A stretch of DNA of 64,000 nucleotides, taken from assembly GCF_021278025.1 (NCBI RefSeq), contig NZ_JAIBHJ010000007.1, positions 19,851 to 83,850 on the forward strand. Direction: 5' to 3'. The stretch is from Motilimonas sp. E26. Lineage in GTDB: Bacteria > Pseudomonadota > Gammaproteobacteria > Enterobacterales > CBDFNC01. Under the pieces are notes generated by a model. That model was not told where the DNA came from, made no database searches, and saw only the letters and a program-made list of their open reading frames with translations. Within the stretch, counting starts at the first letter, position 1, and the number at the start of each line of letters is the position of its first letter. Position numbers and translations under genes: made by a program. Shown here piece by piece: positions 31,401 to 39,213 of the stretch.

Positions 31401-32204
31401 ATAGCCAGTTAATTTTTCAAGTGTTTCGCCCGATAACTCGGTACGCTGCCACCTTGCATAATCACTGTATTGAATCGGCAACTCTGGCAGTGCTGGCGCG
31501 CGGCCAGCACTAAAATCATTATATAGGCTAAACATTTCGTCACACAAAATGTGACGCGACCACCCATCAGACGCGATATGATGCATGGTAAGCAGTAACA
31601 CAAATTGCTGCTCTTGCTCCTTTACTAAAGTGGCCCTAAGCATCAGCTCAGTGCTTAAATCAAACGAGCACTGTGCGTCTTGTTCAATAAGGGCCGCTAT
31701 TTCTTCTTTGCGTGTCGCCTGATCAAGCTCGGTCAAGTCAATTTGTGTTAGCTTAAATGCCCAGTCATCACTGACCACTTGCTGCACCGTTTCATCTTCA
31801 TTAACACGATATAAAGTGCGTAAGATCTGATGCCGAGCACAAATTTGCGCTATCGCCTGCTCCAACGCATCCACATTTAACATGCCCTTAAGCTGCAAAG
31901 CCGTCGCCAAGTTGTACTGGCTACTTTCACCATCAATTTGATCGATCAGCCATAAACGTTGCTGCGCAAACGACAGCGGTCCAACTGGCTGTCCCGTTGC
32001 CGCAATAGCACTTAACGGCTTGGCTACAACTTTCTGTTGCTGCGACGTTAAAAATGCAATCAGCTCTGCTTTATTCGCCTTTAGTAGCTCAATCGTGGCA
32101 CTGGATATTTCACTTTCGGCATGAATATCAATGCCGCCATCATCGTTGAGTGACAGCGAGATAGCTTCGCTTAAACAACGCTCAACTAACGCTTTCATAC
32201 TCAT
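22449..32204 (-). CDS. three-module NRPS (docking-C-A-T-C-A-T-C-A-T)
   Basis: A 3251-residue synthetase that extends the polyketide acyl chain by three residues. A TubC-like docking domain (1-58) precedes three C-A-T modules. Condensation HHxxxDG motifs lie near 210, 1275 and 2326, adenylation A3 motifs near 688, 1751 and 2801, and carrier serines near 1081, 2140 and 3188. There are no epimerisation or methyltransferase domains. Pocket residues by eye: module 1 D-V-Q-A-I-A-H-V-A-K (proline type), module 2 D-A-F-S-I-A-A-V-C-K (phenylalanine or similar aromatic), module 3 D-I-L-A-L-G-M-V-W-K (glycine type). The acidic C-terminus ending VELTI looks like a docking peptide for the next protein. 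Its start and stop overlap its neighbours by ATGA, so the three megasynthases are translationally coupled. Confidence 0.95.
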   Translation of the reverse strand: MSMKALVERCLSEAISLSLNDDGGIDIHAESEISSATIELLKANKAELIAFLTSQQQKVVAKPLSAIAATGQPVGPLSFAQQRLWLIDQIDGESSQYNLATALQLKGMLNVDALEQAIAQICARHQILRTLYRVNEDETVQQVVSDDWAFKLTQIDLTELDQATRKEEIAALIEQDAQCSFDLSTELMLRATLVKEQEQQFVLLLTMHHIASDGWSRHILCDEMFSLYNDFSAGRAPALPELPIQYSDYARWQRTELSGETLEKLTGYWREKLAGHSGQHSLPLDKARPKVSSFKGQTIVRKLDVSTTAQWNRFAQQSGVTLFMLLHAGLVSLLSRYSNDTDIVIGTPTANRDNDQLAPLVGFFVNSLALRTELKQQCSFNELLQQCRDCLLDAFEHQQAPFEYLVEQMQVERHLNLSPIFQVMLALQNNAAGIPRLAGMEITPVEQQSQTAKFDLSLDVIETETGLELSWEYATDIFNHDTIASMAAHFEHLLQQCMAAPTQDIFTLAILTPPEQTAQLAQLLAPSMPDNLPCIHQLVEQQAVSEPHTKALVWQNRSLTYLELNQQANQLAHLLNKEHGVCQAHRVALMVERSIESIIGLLAILKLGSAYLPLDPATPAARLSHILQDSGVQLALTQQRFSQVIAQLKPDLARVELDLEATLQQCSEQPNANLPQTVSAQDVAYVIYTSGSTGLPKAVLQTHQTITNLVASTAKHDGLSTPLRTLQFTPLTFDVSIQELATTWYTASELVLITEAEKAQLDKLSERVEALQIQRLFVPPAVMQLVAEQALLQHKKLPELQQVIVAGEALYMSVELRQFFDGHPSCDLWNHYGPTETHVATTFNATHSAADSWPAIGVAIEGIDSLILGPNQQLLPAGCVGELYIGGVGLAQGYLNQDELTAEKFIPHPYRQQDDARLYKTGDLVKRSPDGQLLYIGRRDNQVKLRGFRIELGEIEAKLSSCDGVVAAAVLLKQDPQLQKQLVAYVKLLNQQVKLEQIKVQLSANLPDYMQPSQYIALDALPLNRNGKIDRHALPEPDWQAKSRDYQAPSSATELALSQIWQDVLGHRQIGCSDNFFQLGGHSLSATRVIARVNHQFGINLAVKQLFEHQTLAQLAQAISLANVSDTEKFTPVSRDEPILASFAQQRLWLLDNIQGGSAQYNMHETLQLDGHLDLDALNRAFSYILARHESLRTCFQTDEQGAVYQLIQPASAMTIAVTDLSSQPMAQQGVNSQQIIEQEASRLFDLSQDMMLRAQLIRLSAQKHQLLVTMHHIAADGWSISILMNELSQAYRDYVAGTEVALAPLAFQYADYAHWQRRLLSGERLEQDLNYWQAKLQNLPLVHSLPLDHARPDQQSYRGAQLEQNLNLRTSNAFKALCQNNDATLFMGLHGALASLISGYSNETDIVIGTPIANREQAEVAPMIGFFINNLVLRSDLTGKPTFAQLLRQSKATLLDAYDHQQTPFEQVIERLQPERSTSHAPLFQILLVLQNNETANVDLPGIRVNPVALNAQIAKYDLSINVKDTEQGLSFSWEYNTDIFKPSSITAMAEHLTQLMDAICSSPDSPIANLNWISKSQLHQQLVAWNDTQTHYPDNVCLQQVFEQKAVEFADQLAVADTTTQLTYAQLNAKANQLAHYLREQYQVAPEQLIGVSLARSVDTVVTLLAILKAGGAYLPLDPLYPPERLAFMLDDSQANLVITQQDIADKIVNLGRHVDTLVLEQANDAISSQKTSDLEMNDQHCRQLAYVIYTSGTTGKPKGTLLEHRGAVNLAFGQKSAFLVSAQSRVLQFASFSFDAATFEWLMALMHGASLHICSDDSRTNPALLQQMLVEQKITHATLPPSLLPHLDIEANYVLQSLIVAGEACDPLQAQRWSQRYRLINAYGPSETTVCASAQVIEPNTPLTIGRGIANTQLYVLGANLNLLPVGAVGELYIAGDGVGRGYLNRDDLTAQRFIEHTLIAGEPATRLYKTGDLVRWQSDGQLVFLGRADDQVKIRGYRIELAEVEQQILNADGVKQCVALVREDKPGQPYLAAYLVASKTLVETEQKVLIETVRAQLAAQLPDYMIPSVMMCLEQLPLNSNGKIDRKALPQPDLNQGQDYVAPNCELERQICEIWQQVLKQPQIGLQDNFFQLGGHSLTATQVIAKVNQAFDLQLPVKTLFQAQTVSALVETINSQTSQQSMAIIAYEKQGPIPLSFAQQRLWLLNQIEGSNAHYNMPTVIELKGKLDNVALTKAMTTLVERHQVLRTNYPQHEPVQVINEQVSVSINRVNLATLTASEQQADLESIMQNELENGFDLERDLMLRATLVTLASEHHVLLVTLHHIASDGWSVSLLMREFSLLYQAFAKGEGDPLAPLPVQYADYAIWQREWLQGDYLTKQLSYWQQQLADLPRVHSLPLDFTRPNLPSFRGGNVTQTISSKTADGLRGLCQHNEATLFMGLNAAFAAFLSRFSNEKDIVIGSAIANREQAEVAKLLGFFVNNLVLRSDLSCEPSFTELLGQSRQTCLDAFDHQQVPFEQIVEVIQPERSVSHTPLFQIMLVLQNNEQTNITLPDLTVTELAYPEHKAKYDLTLYVKETPQGLALNWEYSRDVFYCETIEKMAENFAILLDGLVSQPSVSVFNVPMLSASESQYLLTELNATKVILPDSPLPYLFAQQADTNATKTAVCFAQRTLSYQDLNEQANQLARHLRSLGVCRNSLVGLCVERSEQMMVALLAIFKAGGAYVALDPHYPQARLAYMLADSGAQVVITQSHLRDVLTVDGQTVVDLDTTDVSDYESHNVDEVAVSAEDLAYVIYTSGSTGQPKGVMIQHGALTNFMLSMQDKPGLSHDDTLLAVTSLSFDIHTLELYLPLISGATLVIASRDDASQPGALRQLLDSHQVSMMQATPATWNMLIDDGWYAQQPLKVLCGGEALSSKLKAALTQQIHIALWNMYGPTETCVWSSVQALSVDTPITLGRPIANTQFYVVDNQLQPVPMGVAGELLIGGAGLAKGYLNRDALTAEKFINFTVGSSPLGRVYRTGDLVRYQRGGELEYLGRLDHQVKIRGFRIELGEIEECLVKHPAVAQCVVMAQNDPDLIVAYVVSSDGVVDVAAFSHQLRSYLSEQLPDYMLPGSLMLLDAMPLTANGKVDRKGLPDPDLSQVQGEYVAPTTDTEQRLSEIWQQVLGLAQVGINDNFFQLGGHSLNATKAVTKINNEFNINLALRDFFNNETLAQLAVEVDRLDTLFSVQMDQDDNLLSDEVELTI

Positions 32205-35200
32205 ATGCTCACCTTCACTTTTTGCGACTCACGTACTACTGAAATAGCCTCTTGTGCGACCTCTTGCGCAGGTGAGGCGTGGGCGAGAATAAAGTCAGTC
32301 ATCGCATCGACACTGGGGTGTTTTAAAATCAAGGTAGCAGGTAGCGGTAAATCAACACTTGCTTGTAAGCGGTTTTTCAAATCCATGCCCATTAATGAGT
32401 TCAAGCCATATTCAAACACATTGACGTTAGGCTCTAAGTTTTCACTTGAATCAAGACCAAGCACCATGGCCAAGGTGTCAGTTACCTTTTCCAATAAAAT
32501 TTGGCGCTTCTCATCCCCTTCACTGCTATTAAATCGTCCCAAGAAATCATCTAACTGACTGGCGTCGGCTAAATCAAAGAACTGACTAAATACCGTGGCT
32601 TGGCTAGGATTAACCTGTTGATTGAATATTTTTGACCAATCAAGATCAAACACCCCAGCCTGCGCCATGGATGATTGCATCAAGTGCGCCATCGCATGTA
32701 ACCCAGCATCAGGTGCTAACGCTGCCATACCGGCATTATTCATCCGTTTAATATCTTCACTGGCTAAGTTAGCCGCCATACCAGCTTCAGCCCACGGTCC
32801 CCAGTTAATTGACAACCCAGGTTTTCCCTGTGCCCGGCGGTAAGCACACAAACCATCCATGTAGGCATTGGCGCTGGCATAGTTGCTTTGCCCTGCCCAG
32901 CCAACGACGGCGGCAATGGAAGAGAAACAAACAAAAAAGTCGAGTTCAATGGCTTGGGTAGCTAAATGTAAGTTCCAGCTGCCTTGAATTTTCGGCTGCA
33001 ACACGCGCTGATACTTTTCATGGCTCTGCTGCATAATAGTGGCATCGTCTAAGACACCCGCTGAATGAATAATGCCTCCCAGTGGGTATGCCCTGCCATT
33101 GATTTGCTCAACAACACGTTTAACGTCACCCAGCTGGCTCACATCCCCTTGCAACGTCAACACCTCTACGCCCAATTCACGCACCAATTCAATGGCATGT
33201 AATGCGTCTGGTTTAGGGGCGCTGCGGCCCATTAACACAATCGACTTCGCGCCAGACTGAGCCAACCAAGCCATAATTTCTAGGCCTAAACCACCTAAAC
33301 CGCCCGTAACTAAGTAACTCTTTTCGCCTGTAATCACCGGCTCTGGCACCGCTTTTAGCACTTTGCCACTACGTTGGCTTAGATCGAGCAGCACTTGGCT
33401 ATCTTGCTGCTGCAACTGCAACGTTACTTGAGCCAAGTTGTTTAAAGTGAAGGTCTCAAGTGGCGCAGACACCTGATGTAACTCGTTGTCATCAGCTTGG
33501 AGCAGTTGCATACTTTGACTAATTTGACGAGGACGATGCGTGATTAATGTTGCGAGATCCAACTTCACATAACGAATGTCATGTTCTTGTAAAACATTAA
33601 ACAGCGCGACATTCCCGCTATCAGTCAAATTAACAAACAAACCTGCTGGTTTGATTAATTGAGCAATACGCAGCGGCTGTGGCCCTGTTGCAAAATTAAT
33701 CACTGCATCCACCTGACTAACGGCAAAACCTTGCAATAAATCGGCTAATGCTTGCGTTTGATGTGATTCGCATACCCCAGCAACGTCTACATGATTGAAT
33801 AATGCACGCTGCTCTGTATCAGCAACTGTTACAACAACATTCACACCTTGCTTAGTGAGCTGCTGACATAAAGCAATTGCAGCTGCAGATGTGCCTTGAT
33901 GTACAAGGACGGTGCCCTTCTCATCCGCTAAAGAGGTTAGAGTCATTTGGTTAATCAGTGCCGCTTTTAGTGCACCTAAATCGAGCCTAGATTGCGCCTT
34001 AATCACTAAATCAGCACGGCAAATAATCGATGATGCTGGTGGCTGCGTCGTCACTGAAACAACAACCTCATCTAAGCTAAAGCCTGACACTTCTGCGCCC
34101 ATTGTTACAATGCGTCCCTGCACAGCATAAACTTGCGCTTTACTCGCATTAGTTTGACTAGACTCAACCAAACTGGATAGCTGTGCTGATTCAAGCACGA
34201 CTTTTTCCAATTCAATAACCAGCTCGTTACCCGCGAGCAACGTCGGCTTTTCTGCCAAATATGGCATTAAGGTTTTACCTTGCTCCGCATGATGAAGGCC
34301 CAATTGATAGTGGGTTGTGTCCGTCATTGGCACAATATAATGTTGATTTTGTGCGATGGTCTCATGTTTGGTGCGCTGTAAACGATGCACAAAACGACCA
34401 CTTTCGCGCAGAGATAACTCTTGCTCAAAATGCTGACTGTTGACCTCATCTGTGAGCAGGTTTATCACCGCCTCGTTCGCAGCAATATCAAGATCGACCA
34501 AACTTACTCTATATTCAGGATGCTCTGAAGCCAATACGCGAGAAAACCCCCATAACGCCAGTTGCTCTGGGCGTGGTAAGCATTCATCCTGCGGAAGTTG
34601 ATACGCGCCTTGAGTCGCAATGTAAATTGGCAAACCTTGCTTCCAACTGACGCTATTTATGCCTTGAAAAGCGTCTAACGGCACGATCGTACTGTGATCG
34701 CAAGCTGGCGATAAATGTTGCTCTTGATTAATCGCGCTATTAAGTCCCCACAAGTAAATAATGCCTGTCACCTGTTGCGACATCACTTGCAGTTGTTGAC
34801 TCAGTTCAACCGATGCTTGCTGTTGGTAAGGTACGTTGGTGACTTGATGGCCAAGGGCTTTCAGTTGCGGAGTGAGCGCTGCGGCAACACCTTGCTCATC
34901 AGCAAACACTAACCAATGACCAGGCGCTATCTTGGTCGTTTCTGACGCCTTATCTTCAAGCCATTGATAGTGATAGGTAGAAGCGAGTGTCGCTTGCTGA
35001 TCTTGCAGTTGTGACGTATTAGCTTTTAGCTCAACGCCAATTAACTCTATCAACGTTTCACCCTGTTCATTCAAAATGTAAAGATCGCCTTTAATTTCGT
35101 GGGCATCTTTAAATTTAGTTTGCAAATAACCGTAGCTGATCGCTGTTGGCTTGCGTAAATAGTTAATCAGGCCAATTTTCACGGGTAAATACGCGCTGCT

Positions 35201-38200
35201 GATGGTAGCGAATAGGCTTTGAAATGCGCCATCTAAAATAGCGGGATGTAGCATGTGAGTCGAAAGCTGCTCTTGTAATTGAGTTGGTAACTCAATTTTA
35301 ACTAGACTGTCCATATCATCGTGCCAAGCATGTACAACGCCTTGAAAACAATCTAAGTAATTTAAGCCCAGTTGATGACAGTGCTGGTAGAAATCCGCTT
35401 TACTTTGCTGGGCGCCAAGTTGCCCTTTTATCGCAATTAAATCAAAAGTTTGTTGCCCATGTGGTACAACATCATTACTGATGCGACCTTGGCTATACAA
35501 TGACCATTGACCGGAGTCTGGATGACAGGCCGAAATGGTAAATTCTCCCGTCTCTTGTTGATAAACGGTTTCTAAGGTTTGCGTTTGCTTCGGTGAAACA
35601 AAAAATGCGCGCAGGAATGCAATGTTCTCAATACAAAAACCCGCATCACTTGAATCAGGTTGAGATTTAGCCACATTGAGGGCCATTTCAACATAAGCCG
35701 CACCGGGGTAGATAATTTCGTTATCGACTTGGTGATCGATAAGGTAGCTTTGCTCTTGTAAATCTAACTTGTTTTGCCAAAGGGCAGCAGTGGAGGTTAG
35801 TCGGCCACCCAGTAATGGATGTAGGCTGCGCGCAAATGCACCTTGAGGCTGCGTGTTATACAAGCGCGCTTGTTTCACGTCTTCATGCTCTTGCCAATAG
35901 CTTGCATGTTGCCACGCATAATTTGGTAATTGCGCAGGCGATCCCATAGCTTGGTATTGCAGCTGCCAATCAACGTCAACACCATGACAATGTAAACTGG
36001 CTAAGGTATTGGCCAACATTAAGTTATCATCCGCACCGCGTTTCATGGTCGGGATCACGATGCCCGCAACCGCCTTAGCACTTTTAAGGTTTGCTTCGAT
36101 TGAACTTCCTAATGCGGTATGGGGGGCCACTTCAATGTAGCTAGTCAAGCCATCTTGACTCATCGCCTCAATGGCGGCTTTGAATAATACCGGCTCTCGG
36201 ACATTGTCAGCCCAGTAGGCCGCATCCCAATCACCTACTTGCGTTAATTTACCTGAAACCGTTGAATACAGCGGCGTATGCGGCGTTGTCACAACAATAT
36301 CGTTAAGGGCATTGATCAGCGGCGCTTTTAATTGGTCCATCACTGGGCTGTGATAAGGCACACCTACTTTTAGAAATCGCGCAAATATTCCTTTGCTATC
36401 TAATTGATTAAAAATATCCGTTAAGCAGTCCGCATCGCCCGATAGGGTAAGCGCAGTTTCACTATTGATGGCGGCAATGGAAACTTTATCACTAACATTA
36501 GCTAAGTAAGGTGCCACCTCTTGCTCTGTTAGTGCGACGGCGAGCATTTTCCCTTGCCCTTCGGTGGTCTGCTGCAGCTGACTGCGGTGATAGATAACTT
36601 TTACTGCATCGTCAAAACTTAACGCGCCCGCACAATAAGCGGCAGCGACTTCTCCAGCGCTGTGTCCGGCAATAGCGTCGGCTTTAATACCCCAGCTAGC
36701 GAGTAGCGCCACCAGTGAAACTTGAACAGAAAAAATGCCCGGTTGCGCAATTTCAGTATCATAAATAGCATTAGGTTTTGTCTCATCGGCAATCAGCTCA
36801 ACCAATGACCATCCTGTATAGGCTTGTATTGCATCACTACACTTGTCCATCATGGCAGCAAAAACAGGCTCTTTTTGGTATAACTGCATGCCCATTTGCG
36901 GCCAAGTAGTCCCCATGCCTGAGAAGATGAATGCCAAAGGCCCTGAAGCTTGTGGCGTCACTGAATACTGCGCATAATTATTCGCGGGGGTATCGTTAAT
37001 AAAGTCTGCTAGCCCTGCCAATACTTGCACTTTATCTTGACCATTAACCACTAAACGATGTTTAAAGTGCTCGCGACTTAATGCCGCCTCGGCGCAAATG
37101 CTATCAATCGAGACAGCTTCATTTGCGTTAATATGGTTAATAAAAGCCTGTGCTTGTCCTTTCAGCCCTTGGCTTGTTTTAGCACTCAAGCATAAGCTTT
37201 GAATGACTTTAGTGGTTGCATTTTGGTCATTTTTTACAGTGATCTGAGGCGCTTCTTCTAGTACTACGTTTGCATTAGTACCGCCAAAGCCAAATGAATT
37301 GATAATGGCTTTTTTAGTTTGTCCCGGTGCCACAGGCCATGGTTTATTTTCACTGGCGATCTGAACGTTTAACTCGGCTAGATTTATCGCCGGATTAGTG
37401 TTGTGATAATGGATGTTTCTAGGGATCACTCCCCCATTCATCGCCATCACCGTTTTAATTAATCCGGCGACACCTGCTGCTGCCTCGGTGTGGCCAATAT
37501 TGCTTTTTACCGAGCCAATAACACATTGCTCTTGCCCTTGCTGACGTTGCCCTAAAGTCTGCCCGAGTGCATTAACTTCAATGGGGTCACCAACGGCGGT
37601 GCCCGTGCCATGGGCTTCTGCATATTGAATATCGGCACCAGTAAAACCCGCCTTAGCTAATGATTTTTTCAACAGCCGTTGCTGTGCATCGCCATTAGGT
37701 ACGGTTATCCCGCTGGTCTGTCCGTCTTGGTTAACCCCAGAAGCCTTAATTACTGCTAATACATTGTCACCATCTGCGATCGCATCACTGAGTTTTTTAA
37801 CCACCACTAGGCCAGCGCCTTCACTGCGCACATAACCATTGGCAGAGGCATCAAAACTTTTACATTGGCCATCGGGAGACAACATCGATGCTTTACAAAT
37901 CGACATGGTTAACTCAGGGCGAAGTAGAATATTGACACCACCGGCTATCGCGACGCGACTGTCTCCGGTTAACAGGGATTTACAGGCCATGTCTAAGGCG
38001 ACCAATGAAGAAGAGCATGCCGTGTCTAAAGTGACACTTGGCCCAACAAAGTCAAAACAGTAAGAAATGCGGTTAGCGGTCAGGGTCATTGATGGCCCCG
38101 TCGCAGAATGGCTTGCGATCATGCCATGGGCGGCTGAGTCCAGTTGAATTTGCTCATAATCATGCATGAACTGACCGATAAATACGCCTGTGTCACTGCC

Positions 38201-38563
38201 TTTTAACGTCCCCGCTTTTAGTCCTGCATTTTCCAAGGCTTCGTGAGTCAGCTCAAGTAGCCATCGGTGTTGTGGGTCGATATGGGGGGCTTCTATCGGT
38301 GAAATACCAAAAAATTGTGGATCAAATTGGTCTATGTCCGCAATGAAACCACCACGCTTAACATACATGCGGTTAACTTTGTCTTTATCACTGTCGTAAT
38401 AAGAGTTGATGTCCCAGCGATCGGCGGGCACATCAACAATGCCATCGCCACCCGCTAACAAGAAATCATAAAATTGAGAAGGTGAATTTACGCCACCGGG
38501 ATAGCGACATGACATGCCGACAATAGCGATATCATTACTATTTGTATTTTCATTTATGTTCAT
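32201..38563 (-). CDS. type I PKS module: KS-AT-DH-(decayed ER)-KR-ACP
   Basis: A 2120-residue synthase that starts the assembly line. KS (about 8-435) has Cys183 in DTACSSS, His318 in HGTGT and His358 in NIGHTEA. AT (about 543-850) has GHSAG with Ser635 and a PYHSPVMD region more like malonyl than methylmalonyl enzymes. DH (about 915-1185) has His944 and Asp1111, but Asn replaces Gly in HxxxGxxxxP. A region at about 1420-1700 has enoylreductase-like layout but has lost the glycine-rich NADPH motif (HQGTSAAA). KR (about 1750-1925) has GGLGGLG and Ser/Tyr1896. ACP carries Ser2057 in GLNSLM. No loading domain is present, so the starter must come from elsewhere or the module is iterative. The basic C-terminus (RESQKVKVSI) is a probable docking tail. 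Confidence 0.94.
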   Translation of the reverse strand: MNINENTNSNDIAIVGMSCRYPGGVNSPSQFYDFLLAGGDGIVDVPADRWDINSYYDSDKDKVNRMYVKRGGFIADIDQFDPQFFGISPIEAPHIDPQHRWLLELTHEALENAGLKAGTLKGSDTGVFIGQFMHDYEQIQLDSAAHGMIASHSATGPSMTLTANRISYCFDFVGPSVTLDTACSSSLVALDMACKSLLTGDSRVAIAGGVNILLRPELTMSICKASMLSPDGQCKSFDASANGYVRSEGAGLVVVKKLSDAIADGDNVLAVIKASGVNQDGQTSGITVPNGDAQQRLLKKSLAKAGFTGADIQYAEAHGTGTAVGDPIEVNALGQTLGQRQQGQEQCVIGSVKSNIGHTEAAAGVAGLIKTVMAMNGGVIPRNIHYHNTNPAINLAELNVQIASENKPWPVAPGQTKKAIINSFGFGGTNANVVLEEAPQITVKNDQNATTKVIQSLCLSAKTSQGLKGQAQAFINHINANEAVSIDSICAEAALSREHFKHRLVVNGQDKVQVLAGLADFINDTPANNYAQYSVTPQASGPLAFIFSGMGTTWPQMGMQLYQKEPVFAAMMDKCSDAIQAYTGWSLVELIADETKPNAIYDTEIAQPGIFSVQVSLVALLASWGIKADAIAGHSAGEVAAAYCAGALSFDDAVKVIYHRSQLQQTTEGQGKMLAVALTEQEVAPYLANVSDKVSIAAINSETALTLSGDADCLTDIFNQLDSKGIFARFLKVGVPYHSPVMDQLKAPLINALNDIVVTTPHTPLYSTVSGKLTQVGDWDAAYWADNVREPVLFKAAIEAMSQDGLTSYIEVAPHTALGSSIEANLKSAKAVAGIVIPTMKRGADDNLMLANTLASLHCHGVDVDWQLQYQAMGSPAQLPNYAWQHASYWQEHEDVKQARLYNTQPQGAFARSLHPLLGGRLTSTAALWQNKLDLQEQSYLIDHQVDNEIIYPGAAYVEMALNVAKSQPDSSDAGFCIENIAFLRAFFVSPKQTQTLETVYQQETGEFTISACHPDSGQWSLYSQGRISNDVVPHGQQTFDLIAIKGQLGAQQSKADFYQHCHQLGLNYLDCFQGVVHAWHDDMDSLVKIELPTQLQEQLSTHMLHPAILDGAFQSLFATISSAYLPVKIGLINYLRKPTAISYGYLQTKFKDAHEIKGDLYILNEQGETLIELIGVELKANTSQLQDQQATLASTYHYQWLEDKASETTKIAPGHWLVFADEQGVAAALTPQLKALGHQVTNVPYQQQASVELSQQLQVMSQQVTGIIYLWGLNSAINQEQHLSPACDHSTIVPLDAFQGINSVSWKQGLPIYIATQGAYQLPQDECLPRPEQLALWGFSRVLASEHPEYRVSLVDLDIAANEAVINLLTDEVNSQHFEQELSLRESGRFVHRLQRTKHETIAQNQHYIVPMTDTTHYQLGLHHAEQGKTLMPYLAEKPTLLAGNELVIELEKVVLESAQLSSLVESSQTNASKAQVYAVQGRIVTMGAEVSGFSLDEVVVSVTTQPPASSIICRADLVIKAQSRLDLGALKAALINQMTLTSLADEKGTVLVHQGTSAAAIALCQQLTKQGVNVVVTVADTEQRALFNHVDVAGVCESHQTQALADLLQGFAVSQVDAVINFATGPQPLRIAQLIKPAGLFVNLTDSGNVALFNVLQEHDIRYVKLDLATLITHRPRQISQSMQLLQADDNELHQVSAPLETFTLNNLAQVTLQLQQQDSQVLLDLSQRSGKVLKAVPEPVITGEKSYLVTGGLGGLGLEIMAWLAQSGAKSIVLMGRSAPKPDALHAIELVRELGVEVLTLQGDVSQLGDVKRVVEQINGRAYPLGGIIHSAGVLDDATIMQQSHEKYQRVLQPKIQGSWNLHLATQAIELDFFVCFSSIAAVVGWAGQSNYASANAYMDGLCAYRRAQGKPGLSINWGPWAEAGMAANLASEDIKRMNNAGMAALAPDAGLHAMAHLMQSSMAQAGVFDLDWSKIFNQQVNPSQATVFSQFFDLADASQLDDFLGRFNSSEGDEKRQILLEKVTDTLAMVLGLDSSENLEPNVNVFEYGLNSLMGMDLKNRLQASVDLPLPATLILKHPSVDAMTDFILAHASPAQEVAQEAISVVRESQKVKVSI

Positions 38564-39213
38564 ATCATCAAACTCTTATATTTAGCAGTCAAAATTTTCA
38601 AATGAGGGTAGATGTTAAAATAAATTATGTAAGTTTAAGCGCTTTAATTATGTTTTAAGTCAGTAAGTATGTATTTCTAAAGAATGAAACTACGTACTTA
38701 GATAAAGGTAAGATTTTTTGTTAGATAGGAAATATGTTGCCGAACTAAAGCAACCCAAATAAAGCAATAAAAAATAAATTAAAAAGCTCATAACAACCAA
38801 TTCACAATCACAACAGAATCAACTGACAACATACTAAACGACACTTTTTAATCATTCAATACACCTTTTTAAACATTTGATTAACCAATTATTAACACAA
38901 GACCATTCTTTATTTTAATAGGTTAATTAGCCACATAAATTAATAATTACGAAATTATAAACCAATTGAATACTATTAATTGGGATTTAACGCCAGAAAA
39001 GACTAGTAACATAAAGGTCACTAACAAACATTAATAAGGTTTTTTATATGCTGAACATGCTGTGAAAGTAACAATTAATGTAGTTGCATATCGCTTTATT
39101 CGATAAAAATAACATCATGTATTTTTAGTTGATTAAATGGCAATTTAGATATGACTTGCAGCTCAAAAAAAGTTTAGAGGAAAAGGAAAAGAAATAGGAA
39201 ATGGCGTTTAGGG
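38564..39213. other. 650-bp AT-rich intergenic region upstream of the PKS operon
   Basis: No gene is visible. It should hold the promoter of the 12115-38563 operon and the end of the transferase transcript. The only structure I see is an imperfect inverted repeat: TAAGTATGTATTTC from 38664, matched with one bulge and one mismatch by GAAACTACGTACTTA ending at 38700, with an 8-nt loop. It lies about 100-140 bp upstream of the PKS ATG. It could be an operator or an mRNA hairpin. I could not assign promoter boxes with confidence. Confidence 0.5.

Noticed and set aside
22449-32204. DNA repeats between the NRPS modules as mobile or CRISPR-like repeats
   Set aside because: The similarity follows domain boundaries and codon frame, as expected for duplicated C-A-T modules.
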